DNA from: Erythrobacter sp. UBA2510
GTDB lineage: Bacteria; Pseudomonadota; Alphaproteobacteria; Sphingomonadales; Sphingomonadaceae
Direction: 5' to 3'
DNA: 6,261 nt
Assembly: GCA_002341345.1 (NCBI GenBank)
Contig: DDNW01000075.1
Span: 16,540-22,800, forward strand
Under the pieces are notes generated by a model. That model did no database searches. It worked only from the letters and a program-made list of their open reading frames with translations, and had not been told where the DNA came from. This document shows, one piece after another, positions 1-5,421 of the stretch; position 1 is the stretch's first letter; each line of letters opens with the position of its first letter. Both the position numbers and the translations under genes were made by a program.

Positions 1-2
1 GT

Positions 3-62
3 GGCCGGCAAGGTGGCCCGCGCATGATCAATGTCGCGGCTGAACTCGCCACGCACCAGTAA
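3..62 (+). other. Possible 3' end of an upstream gene (ambiguous edge)
   Basis: Frame 3 of the plus strand is open from the window edge to a TAA at 60-62 and reads ...RMINVAAELATHQ, with mostly G or C at third codon positions. This could be the C-terminus of a gene entering from the left, ending about 50 nt before the lipoprotein gene. The minus strand over the same bases is also open, from just below a TAG at 111-113 to the edge. It reads like protein too (VVKPDLALLVRGEF...), with a possible GTG start at 83. Only one can be real. Sequence beyond the left edge is needed to choose, and no family is recognised for either reading. Confidence 0.25.
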
Positions 63-112
63 TGCGAGATCGGGCTTGACCACCGCCCGCCCGGAGCGCT
101 TGAGATGCGCCT

Positions 113-568
113 ATGAAGTTGCCTCTACGCTATTCATCGGTCCCCATCCTCGCTGCTGCCTTCCTCAGTGCCTGCGGACCACAGGCCGTGTCCGAGGAAG
201 ATGGCGAGCCTTTACTCGACATCGGCCAGATGAAGCCGGTCGACGCCACAGTCCCGGAAACCGGATATCACGCGACCGCGACCATCGCGTGCACCGTCGA
301 TGGCAAGCCCGTGGAAGGTGGGTGCATGGCGGGCGTCGTGCGCGGCTGGGGCGAGGACGGCTCCAGCCTGGTCGACATTACCGCGCCCGATGGACGCAAG
401 CGCGCGATTTTCGTCGGCCCTGACGGTATCCCTTTCGGCGCAGATAACGCGCAGGCCGAAGGAGCAACGCAGTGGGACTTTGCAGCTTCGCGCGAGGGCG
501 ACAAGGTAACGGTTACGCTCGGTCCCGAGCATTACCGCTGGCCCGACGCCTTCGTGGACAGGGAATAG
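113..568 (+). CDS. Small secreted lipoprotein, hypothetical
   Basis: The 151-residue product begins with a lipoprotein signal peptide: basic residues (K2, R6), a hydrophobic stretch at about 10-19, and a lipobox LSAC ending at Cys21. The mature protein is therefore expected to be lipid-anchored on the periplasmic side of the inner or outer membrane. The rest is a small, probably beta-rich domain with two further cysteines (C60, C71) that could form a disulfide, then a segment around DGRKRAIFVGPDG and a C-terminal GPEHYRWPDAF. This layout (cysteine pair, DGR-R-I, a Y-x-x-PDA end) resembles a group of uncharacterised small lipoproteins I associate with sphingomonads; that link is from memory. 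No enzymatic motif is seen. ATG at 113 has only a weak upstream purine stretch, but the signal peptide starts right there, which supports it. The downstream 147 nt up to the transporter show no clear gene or terminator. Confidence 0.75.
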   Translation: MKLPLRYSSVPILAAAFLSACGPQAVSEEDGEPLLDIGQMKPVDATVPETGYHATATIACTVDGKPVEGGCMAGVVRGWGEDGSSLVDITAPDGRKRAIFVGPDGIPFGADNAQAEGATQWDFAASREGDKVTVTLGPEHYRWPDAFVDRE

Positions 569-715
569 GGTCGGGACTCATCAAGCACATGGCCACGTAT
601 TGCCTCTGGGCTGGTCGACGGCGTTCTTCGTGTTCTGCGCCACGAGGCTGCGGAAGCGATAACAGAATAAGGCATCTTCGGGCTCTGGCGCCAAGTCACC
701 CGGCCCGCTAGGCCC

Positions 716-1474
716 GTGCCAATGCTCTCCGGCCCTGTTTCCATCATCCTTGCCTGTCTCGCCGTCATGCTCGCCGGGCTGGCCAAGGGCGGCTTTGCCG
801 GGCTGGGTGCGATTGCCGTGCCGCTGATCACGCTCGCGTTACCGCCGATGCAGGCCGCTGCGATCCTGCTGCCGATCCTGATCGTGCAGGACGCGGTCAG
901 CGTGTGGGCGTTTCACAAGAGCTGGAACCGGTGGATCGCAGCATGGATGCTGCCCGGTGCCTTCGTCGGTATTGCGCTGGGCTATTTCTTCTCCGCTAGT
1001 GTGCCGGTCAATGCCGTCAAGGGCGTGCTGGGCGCAGTGACGCTGGTGTTTGGACTTTACCGCCTGTGGCTGGAAAGCGGGCACAAGATCGTCGCCCCAA
1101 GCAATTCGCCCGGATGGGTCGGAAGCCTGTTCGGGGTGGCACTGGGCTTCACCAGTCACATCGCCCATGCCGGGGCACCGCTGTTCCAGATCTGGGTCAT
1201 GCCACGCAAGCTGCCGCATCGCGAGTTTGCCGGGACAAGCGCCGTCACCTTCGCGATCGTCGACTGGGCCAAGGTCCCGGGCTATTGGGCGCTGGGCGAA
1301 TTCACGCGCGCGAACCTGATCGCTTCGGCGCTGCTGGTGCCGGTCGCCATCGCCAGCACCATGGCCGGGGTGTGGCTGGTCCAGCGCACCAATGTCGAGC
1401 GCTTTTACACCATCGTCTACTCGCTGATGGTGCTGCTGGGGGGCAAACTGGTGTGGGACGCGCTGGTCGCCTGA
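716..1474 (+). CDS. TauE/SafE-family sulfite/organosulfur exporter-like membrane protein
   Basis: The 252-residue polytopic inner-membrane protein matches the TSUP (TauE/SafE, formerly DUF81) family, whose members are proposed to export sulfite, sulfoacetate or related anions; the substrate here is unknown. The first half carries the family signature GLAKGGFAGLGAIAVPL (residues 21-37), followed by PPMQAAAILLPILIVQD and a W-x-LPGAFVGIALGY helix. The second half repeats the pattern with GVALGFTSHIAHAGAPLFQIW (140-160) and FAGTSAVTFAIVDWAKVPGY (171-190). About seven or eight hydrophobic segments are visible, and the length is normal for the family. The start is either GTG at 716 or ATG at 722, since neither has a clear ribosome binding site; the difference is two residues. 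It is convergent with the MarR-like gene 25 nt downstream. No sulfur-metabolism genes lie beside it, so the substrate cannot be inferred from context. Confidence 0.9.
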   Translation: MPMLSGPVSIILACLAVMLAGLAKGGFAGLGAIAVPLITLALPPMQAAAILLPILIVQDAVSVWAFHKSWNRWIAAWMLPGAFVGIALGYFFSASVPVNAVKGVLGAVTLVFGLYRLWLESGHKIVAPSNSPGWVGSLFGVALGFTSHIAHAGAPLFQIWVMPRKLPHREFAGTSAVTFAIVDWAKVPGYWALGEFTRANLIASALLVPVAIASTMAGVWLVQRTNVERFYTIVYSLMVLLGGKLVWDALVA

Positions 1475-1492
1475 CGGCCGCGCTGCGGCTGT
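1474..1492. terminator. GC hairpin between convergent genes
   Basis: An 8-bp stem (ACGGCCGC pairing with GCGGCTGT, one G-T wobble) closes a 3-nt loop in the 25-nt gap between the stop codons of the transporter and the regulator. Its position suits a shared bidirectional terminator. Neither side has a run of T, so intrinsic termination would be weak. Confidence 0.35.
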
Positions 1493-1499
1493 TGACCCA

Positions 1500-2063
1500 T
1501 CAAGGACGGCTCTGCGCCGCCAGCTGGAAATAGCGGTCCAGCTTCTTCGCTGCGACCTCGGTCAGGACGAGGAACTGACGCCGTGCATCGCCGGGATCGG
1601 CCTTGCGCTCGACCAGTCCGCGCACCTCGAGAATTTTTACATGGCGCAGCGCCGTCGTCATCGGCACGCAGGCCCCGAGGCACGCATCGCTCATCGTCAG
1701 CTTGCGGCCCTGTTCGCGTGCGCTCGCAAGATCGAGCAGGATGTCCCACGCAGGCTCACCAAAAATTTCCTCGATAGCGAACACGCGTTCGCGCAGACGC
1801 CGCCGGGCATAGGCCCGGTTGGCAGGCGCATCGAGATGCACGGCTGCGCGCTGCTGCCGATCGACGCCCTGCGCTGACCGTTTGGGCGCAGCTTCGCTGT
1901 CGGTATGGAGAGGATCGACAATATCAACCGGAGACGAGCCCAGCTGCTCCTCGAAGCGCCTAGTCCAGTCGATCGTGAAATTGGCCAGTTCGCGCAGCAA
2001 GGCGGCCCGCTGGTAGTTTTCACTTTTGCTGAACTGTTGCTCGTCTTTGTCCTCACAACACAT
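1500..2063 (-). CDS. MarR-like winged-helix transcriptional regulator
   Basis: The 187-residue protein has a C-terminal winged helix-turn-helix DNA-binding domain from about residue 88 to 182. It starts with RRLRERVFAIEEIFGEPAWDILLDL, continues through the helix-turn-helix segment LTMSDACLGACVPMTTALRHVKILEVRGLV (122-151), and ends with the wing ERKADPGDARRQFLVLTE (152-169), whose DxRR is typical of MarR proteins. The N-terminal 80 residues are charged and less conserved, and may link or dimerise. Four cysteines stand out: C2, C3, and C128/C132 in the helix-turn-helix. ATG at 2063 is supported by a GAGG 7 nt upstream. The gene is convergent with the transporter and faces an AT-rich upstream region, where an autoregulatory site could lie. 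Its targets cannot be read from the sequence. Similar one-domain regulators are common in sphingomonads. Confidence 0.85.
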   Translation of the reverse strand: MCCEDKDEQQFSKSENYQRAALLRELANFTIDWTRRFEEQLGSSPVDIVDPLHTDSEAAPKRSAQGVDRQQRAAVHLDAPANRAYARRRLRERVFAIEEIFGEPAWDILLDLASAREQGRKLTMSDACLGACVPMTTALRHVKILEVRGLVERKADPGDARRQFLVLTEVAAKKLDRYFQLAAQSRP

Positions 2064-2133
2064 TCTTAATCCTCAGGTAACCTAACTCTCACACCATAGT
2101 TCAGGTCGTTATAATTTTTAGAGAACTTGTATC

Positions 2134-2143
2134 TTTGATCAAA
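2134..2143. promoter_or_regulatory. Perfect 10-bp palindrome upstream of the regulator
   Basis: TTTGATCAAA is a perfect palindrome about 70 nt upstream of the regulator start, next to an AT-rich segment containing TATAAC on the minus strand (2109-2114). It is a candidate operator for autoregulation. The assignment rests only on symmetry and position, and it does not fit the full FNR consensus. Confidence 0.2.
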
Positions 2144-2194
2144 TCATGCCGCATCCATAGGGGAAATGCCTTAGGATGGTTCTGGGTACAGCCC

Positions 2195-2210
2195 ATATAT
2201 ATATAATATT
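2195..2210. other. Alternating A/T tract
   Basis: The 16 bases from 2195 are all A or T, mostly alternating, in an otherwise GC-rich genome, and include TATAAT at 2202-2207. No good -35 hexamer lies at 16-18 nt upstream, so this may be a DNA-unwinding or curved element and not a promoter. The surrounding 2101-2220 has 46 G/C of 120 by hand count, far below the neighbouring genes. Confidence 0.3.
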
Positions 2211-2272
2211 AGCTCTGCAGCAATGTGAACGCCTATCCGTTATTAGCTCGGAATTGCGGCAAAAATTTGCTT

Positions 2273-2431
2273 TCAAACATCGGGCGGCGGCGCGTCGCTC
2301 TTCAATGCATCAAGCGCCTCGCTCAGGCGAGCAGCGGGAATGTCAGCGCCAATTTCATCGAGAATAAGCAAAGCCGCCGATATATGAGCAACCGCAGCCT
2401 GGATGCGGCTACCATCAAAATCCTGGATCAA
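2273..2431 (-). CDS. Small hypothetical protein, TTG start (52 aa)
   Basis: This gene is easy to miss because it is short and has no ATG. It starts at TTG (2429-2431), preceded by GGAG (2440-2443 on the plus strand as CTCC) with an ideal 8-nt spacing, and ends at TGA 2273-2275. The product begins MIQDFDGSRIQAAVAHISAA, continues LLILDEIGADIPAARLSEAL, and ends with a charged, proline-rich tail (KSDAPPPDV). The middle is one or two amphipathic helices with alanine and leucine at heptad-like spacing, suggesting a helical hairpin that packs on itself or a partner. An upstream in-frame TAG lies near 2493, so no longer ATG-started form exists. Codon use has more A/T at third positions than the neighbours, suggesting a less adapted or transferred gene. 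It resembles, from memory, small helical hypotheticals in sphingomonads. Function is unknown. Confidence 0.6.
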   Translation of the reverse strand: MIQDFDGSRIQAAVAHISAALLILDEIGADIPAARLSEALDALKSDAPPPDV

Positions 2432-2488
2432 AATACTAACTCCAGCCGGCCAATTTACGACACTGAAATTTGGTTTAAGGCGTAACCA

Positions 2489-2517
2489 TTTCTATTTGAC
2501 ATCCTGGTATGCTGCAA
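2489..2517 (-). promoter_or_regulatory. Weak promoter candidate for the small TTG gene
   Basis: On the minus strand TTGCAG (2512-2517) is followed after 17 nt by TAGAAA (2489-2494), which match 3/6 and 4/6 of the sigma-70 hexamers. Transcription would start about 50 nt upstream of the TTG start codon. The match is poor and position is the main support. Confidence 0.2.
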
Positions 2518-2630
2518 CTTCTGAATCCACTTTCAGGTACTACCTCGGTCGGATAGGAAAAAGGCGACATTCTCTTTCGAAATTTCCCTCCTTTCTGTGG
2601 CCGGAAAAAGACGTCGGCTCGCGATCGCAC

Positions 2631-2671
2631 AATAAAAAACCCCGCCCCGGCATTGGCTGCCGGGACGGGGG
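2631..2671 (-). terminator. Strong intrinsic terminator of the UrcA-family gene
   Basis: Read on the minus strand, a 13-bp stem (2658-2670 pairing with 2640-2652, one T-G wobble) with a 5-nt loop is followed directly by six T (2634-2639) and TATT. It begins 34 nt after the stop codon of the UrcA-family gene. This is a textbook rho-independent terminator. The plus strand lacks a T run after the hairpin, so it acts in one direction. Confidence 0.93.
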
Positions 2672-2673
2672 CC

Positions 2674-2693
2674 TTTCAGGTCCTCCCCTGAAA
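2674..2693 (-). repeat. Second small hairpin before the terminator
   Basis: TTTCAGG (2674-2680) and CCTGAAA (2687-2693) form a 7-bp inverted repeat with a 6-nt loop between the UrcA stop codon and the main terminator. It could protect the mRNA 3' end or be chance. No T run follows it directly. Confidence 0.4.
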
Positions 2694-2704
2694 AAGGTGA
2701 CGGA

Positions 2705-3061
2705 TCAACCGCCTGCGAGCGCCTCTGTGGGCACACCGCGCGAGGCGAGCTGGGCAAGCGCGCCTTGCTTGGCCTCGGCGAAGCAAGCCTTCGCCTGGGG
2801 CAAATTGTCCATCTGGCGCGAGCCGCCAACGATGTCGCAGACCGCTTCAGCCGCGTTGTTGATGCGGATTTCCAGCGTATCGCGATCATAGGCATTGGTC
2901 AGGTCGAGATCGGAATAAACAACCTCGATCGTACGCGCATTGGTCGCCCGGTTGACGACCACTTCGTCTGCGCCAGCCATTGCCGGGGTGGCAAATGCCA
3001 ATCCCAGCAATCCAGCGGCAAACACACGGACCCCAATCGGGGCCTTGCGGATAAATGGCAT
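2705..3061 (-). CDS. UrcA family protein (secreted)
   Basis: The 118-residue product has a Sec signal peptide: K6/R12, a hydrophobic core at about 13-25, and a cleavage site after ATPAMA near residue 29, so it should be periplasmic. The mature part carries the UrcA-family core IEVVYSDLDLTNAYDRDTLEIRINNAAEAVC (about 45-75), in which a VxYxDLDL strand is followed by a helix with RI..AA..VC. A second cysteine at C93 (KACFAEA) is the expected disulfide partner of C75. The family is common in Sphingomonadales and Caulobacterales and its function is not established. The start chosen is ATG at 3061, because GGAGAG lies about 5 nt upstream and the signal peptide begins there; an in-frame ATG at 3109 would add 16 polar residues without a ribosome site. 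It is transcribed alone, ending in a strong terminator. Confidence 0.88.
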   Translation of the reverse strand: MPFIRKAPIGVRVFAAGLLGLAFATPAMAGADEVVVNRATNARTIEVVYSDLDLTNAYDRDTLEIRINNAAEAVCDIVGGSRQMDNLPQAKACFAEAKQGALAQLASRGVPTEALAGG

Positions 3062-3165
3062 CGCTCTCTCCTGTGTGTCCGCCATCCGTTCATGCGGCGA
3101 GCGTGACACTTATTGGACCTGCACCATACAGGCCTCGGAGTCGTATGTAGTGAGATATTGTTACG

Positions 3166-3188
3166 ATTGCTATGCGCAGCGCAGCAAT
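3166..3188. promoter_or_regulatory. Interrupted palindrome upstream of the UrcA-family gene
   Basis: ATTGC (3166-3170) pairs with GCAAT (3184-3188), and inside it TGCGC (3173-3177) pairs with GCGCA (3179-3183), leaving a 2-nt bulge and a 1-nt centre. The element lies about 105 nt upstream of the UrcA start and downstream of the ribosome-factor gene. As DNA it could be an operator; as RNA the 1-nt centre makes a tight hairpin less likely. Confidence 0.3.
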
Positions 3189-3239
3189 TCGTCGCGGCAC
3201 TGCAATATACGCGATGCACCGCATTTGCCGCGCGGCAGA

Positions 3240-3264
3240 AGGAGGGGCAATTGCAGCCCCTCCT
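3240..3264 (-). terminator. Hairpin terminator after the HPF/RaiA-type gene
   Basis: A perfect 9-bp stem AGGAGGGGC / GCCCCTCCT with a 7-nt loop starts 12 nt past the stop codon of the ribosome-associated factor gene. On the minus strand it is followed by TCTGCC and not by a T run, so it may terminate weakly or mainly block 3' exonucleases. Confidence 0.6.
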
Positions 3265-3276
3265 ACGGTGCGCCCG

Positions 3277-3621
3277 TCAGATAACCTTGTCGGGCGAGGG
3301 ATCGTGCTTGTGCCGCTCGGCCTTGCCGAAATGGCGTTCCAGGCGCTGTGCCAGCGTGTTGCCGGCAACCCGCGCCGCGGCATCGACATCGGCGGCCTTG
3401 CCGGTCACGCCAATGGGACGCCCGCCGCGAATGCGTGCCTCGATCGTGCAATGCTTGTCATCCGCGCCATGCTTCGCCCCGTTGACGTCGGAGACATGGA
3501 CTTCCAGCCGGGTCAGGCGATCTTCAAACCGGGCCAGACGGTGGCGCAGCTGCGCCTCGATCCGTTCGGCGACGTTGTCGGTGCCCATCACGCTGCTGTC
3601 GGAATTGAACTGAACCTGCAT
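3277..3621 (-). CDS. HPF/RaiA-type ribosome-associated protein, short form
   Basis: The 114-residue product fits the HPF/RaiA (sigma-54 modulation / YfiA) family. These small beta-alpha proteins bind the 30S subunit at the mRNA/tRNA channel and silence ribosomes in stress or stationary phase. Visible family features are an N-terminal strand MQVQFNSD, a helix AERIEAQLRHRLARFEDRLTRLEVHVSDVNG (18-48), the strand CTIEARIRGGRPIGVTGKAADVDAAA (58-83), and a helix ending in LAQRLERHF (90-98). A basic tail (GKAERHKHD) follows. It lacks the long linker and C-terminal dimerisation domain of long HPF. The start is ATG at 3621, preceded by GAGGAG about 9 nt upstream; an in-frame ATG at 3654 has its AGGAG abutting the codon and would add 11 non-family residues. 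It sits 92 nt downstream of the DUF1772 gene, with its own hairpin afterwards. It may be a divergent paralogue with a regulated role. Confidence 0.82.
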   Translation of the reverse strand: MQVQFNSDSSVMGTDNVAERIEAQLRHRLARFEDRLTRLEVHVSDVNGAKHGADDKHCTIEARIRGGRPIGVTGKAADVDAAARVAGNTLAQRLERHFGKAERHKHDPSPDKVI

Positions 3622-3713
3622 TGCGCTCGCTCCTCTCGTTGTGATTGTCAGCATCTCCTGAGATGGGGCTTTGTTCGCCAGAAACCAGAGGAATTCGTTT
3701 CCTTCTCTTTTGG

Positions 3714-4190
3714 TCAGTTCAGCGTCAGGATGAGCATGACCAGCGCCGAAAGGCAGGCCACGGTCCGCACATGATTCAGCCTTGTCCAGCGTCGCAAATA
3801 ATCGCTCCAGACAGCCTGCCCCTCCGGCGTCGCCGGATCGACCGCGTCAAGCCGGTTGTTGAGCGGCACGTTCCCGCCAGCCGTAACGCCAGTCATGCCC
3901 AGCACATATGTCGCGCCGCCAGCTGCCAGCATGGTCCCTTCCGGACCGGCGTGTCCGATCAGACCCAACGCCACCAATGCAAGGCACGCCAATGTGCTGA
4001 GCACGAATAGCGGCAGAAAGGCGCTTTGCACGATTACCCGGTTGATCGACTGCATGGCGCGGGCGCCTGCCTCGTCGCCAAGCGCCGCAAAGGCGCGCAT
4101 CGCGAACACCGAGAAGGTGAAATAGACACCAGCCATGAGCCCCGCACAAACCAGCGCGAACCATGTCAGGGCGAAAATGAACAGTTCTAT
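3714..4190 (-). CDS. DUF1772 (anthrone oxygenase-like) membrane protein, probable ATA start
   Basis: The product, 158 residues if the ATA start is used, is a four-helix membrane protein of the DUF1772 family. Signatures in order are GVYFTFSVFAMRAF (21-34), AMQSINRVI (45-53), a hydrophobic helix FLPLFVLSTLACLALVALGLI (58-78), TAGGNVPLNNRL (103-114), and WSDYLRRWTRLNHVRTV (128-144) leading into the last helix. The only canonical in-frame start is ATG at 4136, but it lacks a ribosome site and would cut the first membrane helix in half. Reading back, the frame stays open and adds ELFIFALTWFALVCAGL, completing that helix, up to an ATA codon at 4188-4190. A perfect AGGAGG lies exactly 8 nt before this ATA, and a TAG lies further upstream. 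I therefore place the start there. Some DUF1772 relatives act in anthraquinone biosynthesis, but no such pathway is visible here. Confidence 0.85.
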   Translation of the reverse strand: MELFIFALTWFALVCAGLMAGVYFTFSVFAMRAFAALGDEAGARAMQSINRVIVQSAFLPLFVLSTLACLALVALGLIGHAGPEGTMLAAGGATYVLGMTGVTAGGNVPLNNRLDAVDPATPEGQAVWSDYLRRWTRLNHVRTVACLSALVMLILTLN

Positions 4191-4198
4191 CGGGCCGT

Positions 4199-4204
4199 CC
4201 TCCT
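4199..4204 (-). promoter_or_regulatory. Ribosome binding site that decides the DUF1772 start
   Basis: CCTCCT on the plus strand gives a perfect AGGAGG on the minus strand. It ends 8 nt before the ATA at 4190 and 14 nt before the next possible weak start, CTG at 4184. It is about 60 nt from the ATG at 4136, too far to serve it. Confidence 0.7.
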
Positions 4205-4267
4205 GCCGGTCTGGCTAACCGCCAATGCGCCCAGATGAAAGTTTTTCGGGCCAGAATCTCCCGGACC

Positions 4268-4297
4268 ATTTGATTTGACGCAACGCCAGATTGGCAA
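4268..4297 (-). promoter_or_regulatory. Possible promoter for the DUF1772 gene in the divergent gap
   Basis: On the minus strand TTGCCA (4292-4297, 5/6 match) is followed after 18 nt by TCAAAT (4268-4273, 4/6 match), giving a leader of about 70 nt. The -35 overlaps a small inverted repeat GCCA-GAT-TGGC (4285-4295). A plus-strand TTGGCA (4291-4296) could serve the divergent gene, but its best -10 would place the start inside the ribosome site, so only the minus promoter is proposed. Confidence 0.25.
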
Positions 4298-4337
4298 AGG
4301 CACATCATTCTTCATACAGTAGGAGAGGAGTCCGACC

Positions 4338-5075
4338 ATGATCGATATCGACCAGTCTCATCCCGAATATGTGGTCCTGCGTCCTGAAGGCGCGCTGAGC
4401 GAAGCCGATTTCGCCCAGCTGGCCAATGCTGTCGACACGCGCATCAACGAGACCGACCGCGTCCCCAATTTCGTGATCCGGGTGGACAAGCTGCCCTATT
4501 GGGACAGCCTCGGCGCCTTGTCGCGCCATTTCCACTTCGTGCAGGAACACCAGAAGATCGTGAAGAAGGTCGCCATCGTCGGGGACTCGCCCGTCCTCTC
4601 GGTCGCGCCCGAAATTGCCAATCACTTCGTGACCGCCACGATCCGCCGCTTTCCGGCGAACAAGCTGGAGGATGCCAAGGCCTGGGCCGCGTCCGAGCTG
4701 GACGATCCCGGGCATTTCGAGATCATCGAGGGCCTGCCGCGCGATGTCGTGGCGATCCGCGCCGTCGGCATCATCACCGCAGAGGATTACAAGGAGACGC
4801 TGATCCCGCTGGTGAAGGAAAAGCTGGAGGTCCACGACCAGCTCAAATGCCTGGTGGTGCTCGACGACGATTACGCCACCTATTCGGGCGATGCGGCGTG
4901 GGAAGATTCGAAGTTCGGCCTGTTCCACATCCGCGACTTCTCGCGCATCGCGCTCGTCACCGACGTCGGCTGGCTGACGCGCGCAGCGAAGGTCTTCGGC
5001 CCCTTCATGCCCTACAAGGTGAAGACCTTCCCGGTCGCCGAGCTGGAAGAGGCGAAGAGCTGGATCAAGCGTTAG
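4338..5075 (+). CDS. Tandem SpoIIAA-like (STAS/SEC14-fold) protein, two domains
   Basis: The 245-residue cytoplasmic protein is two SpoIIAA-like domains in a row (Pfam-type DUF3478/STAS-like fold). Domain 1 spans about 1-118 and ends ...VKKVAIVGDSPVLSVAPEIA then FPANKLEDAKAWAAS. Domain 2 spans about 124-245 and ends ...FSRIALVTDVGWLTRAAKVF then FPVAELEEAKSWIKR. The repeated elements (xxVAIV/xIALV, FPxxxLExAKxW) show an internal duplication. Single-domain relatives of about 120 residues are widespread, have no agreed function, and bind hydrophobic or acidic ligands in some structures. The serine that is phosphorylated in true anti-sigma factor antagonists is not evident, so a partner-switching role is not supported. 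ATG at 4338 follows AGGAGAGGAG at 4321-4330 with a 7-nt gap, a strong site. It probably leads a short cluster with the PhnA gene 64 nt downstream. Confidence 0.8.
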   Translation: MIDIDQSHPEYVVLRPEGALSEADFAQLANAVDTRINETDRVPNFVIRVDKLPYWDSLGALSRHFHFVQEHQKIVKKVAIVGDSPVLSVAPEIANHFVTATIRRFPANKLEDAKAWAASELDDPGHFEIIEGLPRDVVAIRAVGIITAEDYKETLIPLVKEKLEVHDQLKCLVVLDDDYATYSGDAAWEDSKFGLFHIRDFSRIALVTDVGWLTRAAKVFGPFMPYKVKTFPVAELEEAKSWIKR

Positions 5076-5139
5076 CTACCGGCTTCCCATCCCTTCCCCG
5101 GCTTGCCATAGGCGCGGCTCGACACGGAAAGGGACACAT

Positions 5140-5421
5140 ATGAGCGGCGCGGACGAAGACTACGTCTATGACGAGGACAGCGGCGAATGGATGCCCGCAT
5201 CCGAACTGGCCGCTAAACGCGCGGCGGAAGACGCGGTCGAGGTGCGCGATGCAGTGGGCAATCTGCTGGCGGATGGCGATGCGGTCACGCTGATCAAGGA
5301 CCTCAACGTCAAGGGCGCGGGCCAGACGCTGAAACAGGGGACCGTGATCCCCTCGATCCGGCTGACCGGCGACGCGCAGGAGATCGACTGCAAATATCCG
5401 GGCATCAAGGGCCTCGTCTAG
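5140..5421 (+). CDS. yjdM: PhnA/YjdM family protein, no zinc ribbon, C-terminus cut by TAG
   Basis: The 93-residue product carries the PhnA C-terminal domain: DAVGNLLADGDAVTLIKDLNVKGAGQTLKQGTVIPSIRLTGDAQEIDCKYPGIKGLV (about 37-93), an SH3-like beta barrel. E. coli YjdM (once PhnA) lies in the phosphonate region but is not needed for C-P lyase; its function is unclear. The N-terminal four-cysteine zinc ribbon of YjdM is absent and replaced by an acidic YVYDEDSGEW segment and an alanine-rich helix, a form seen in alphaproteobacteria. AAGGGA 5 nt before ATG 5140 supports the start. The frame stops at TAG (5419-5421), exactly where relatives continue with LK.EFVKK. The same frame goes on RAEFVKKR to TGA at 5446-5448, so the original gene probably reached there. 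Whether this is a nonsense mutation, an error or read-through cannot be told here. Confidence 0.85.
   Translation: MSGADEDYVYDEDSGEWMPASELAAKRAAEDAVEVRDAVGNLLADGDAVTLIKDLNVKGAGQTLKQGTVIPSIRLTGDAQEIDCKYPGIKGLV

Noticed and set aside
1..110. Minus-strand frame with possible GTG start at 83 reading VVKPDLALLVRGEF, and a short GEF(S/T)R match to the TauE protein in this window
   Set aside because: The plus-strand frame over the same bases is equally protein-like, there is no ribosome site before the GTG, and a five-residue match is too short to mean homology.
2134..2147. Possible FNR/CRP-type site around TTGATCAAATCAT
   Set aside because: The half-sites are not spaced as TTGAT-N4-ATCAA; only the plain palindrome TTTGATCAAA is supported.
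2470..2567. 31-residue minus-strand frame MSPFSYPTEVV... with two cysteines
   Set aside because: The purine-rich stretch is too far from the ATG for a ribosome site, the composition shows no helix or domain, and it ends just before the better supported TTG gene.
3172..3774. 200-residue plus-strand open frame
   Set aside because: It is the antisense of the HPF/RaiA-type gene and part of the DUF1772 gene; no ribosome site and no family features, and the minus-strand frames match known families.
4291..4320. Plus-strand promoter TTGGCA-N18-TACAGT for the SpoIIAA-like gene
   Set aside because: Transcription would start within the ribosome binding site at about 4327, leaving an 11-nt leader; the -10 is also a weak match.
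4305..4928. 207-residue minus-strand open frame
   Set aside because: Shadow of the SpoIIAA-like gene, which has a strong ribosome site and family motifs on the plus strand.
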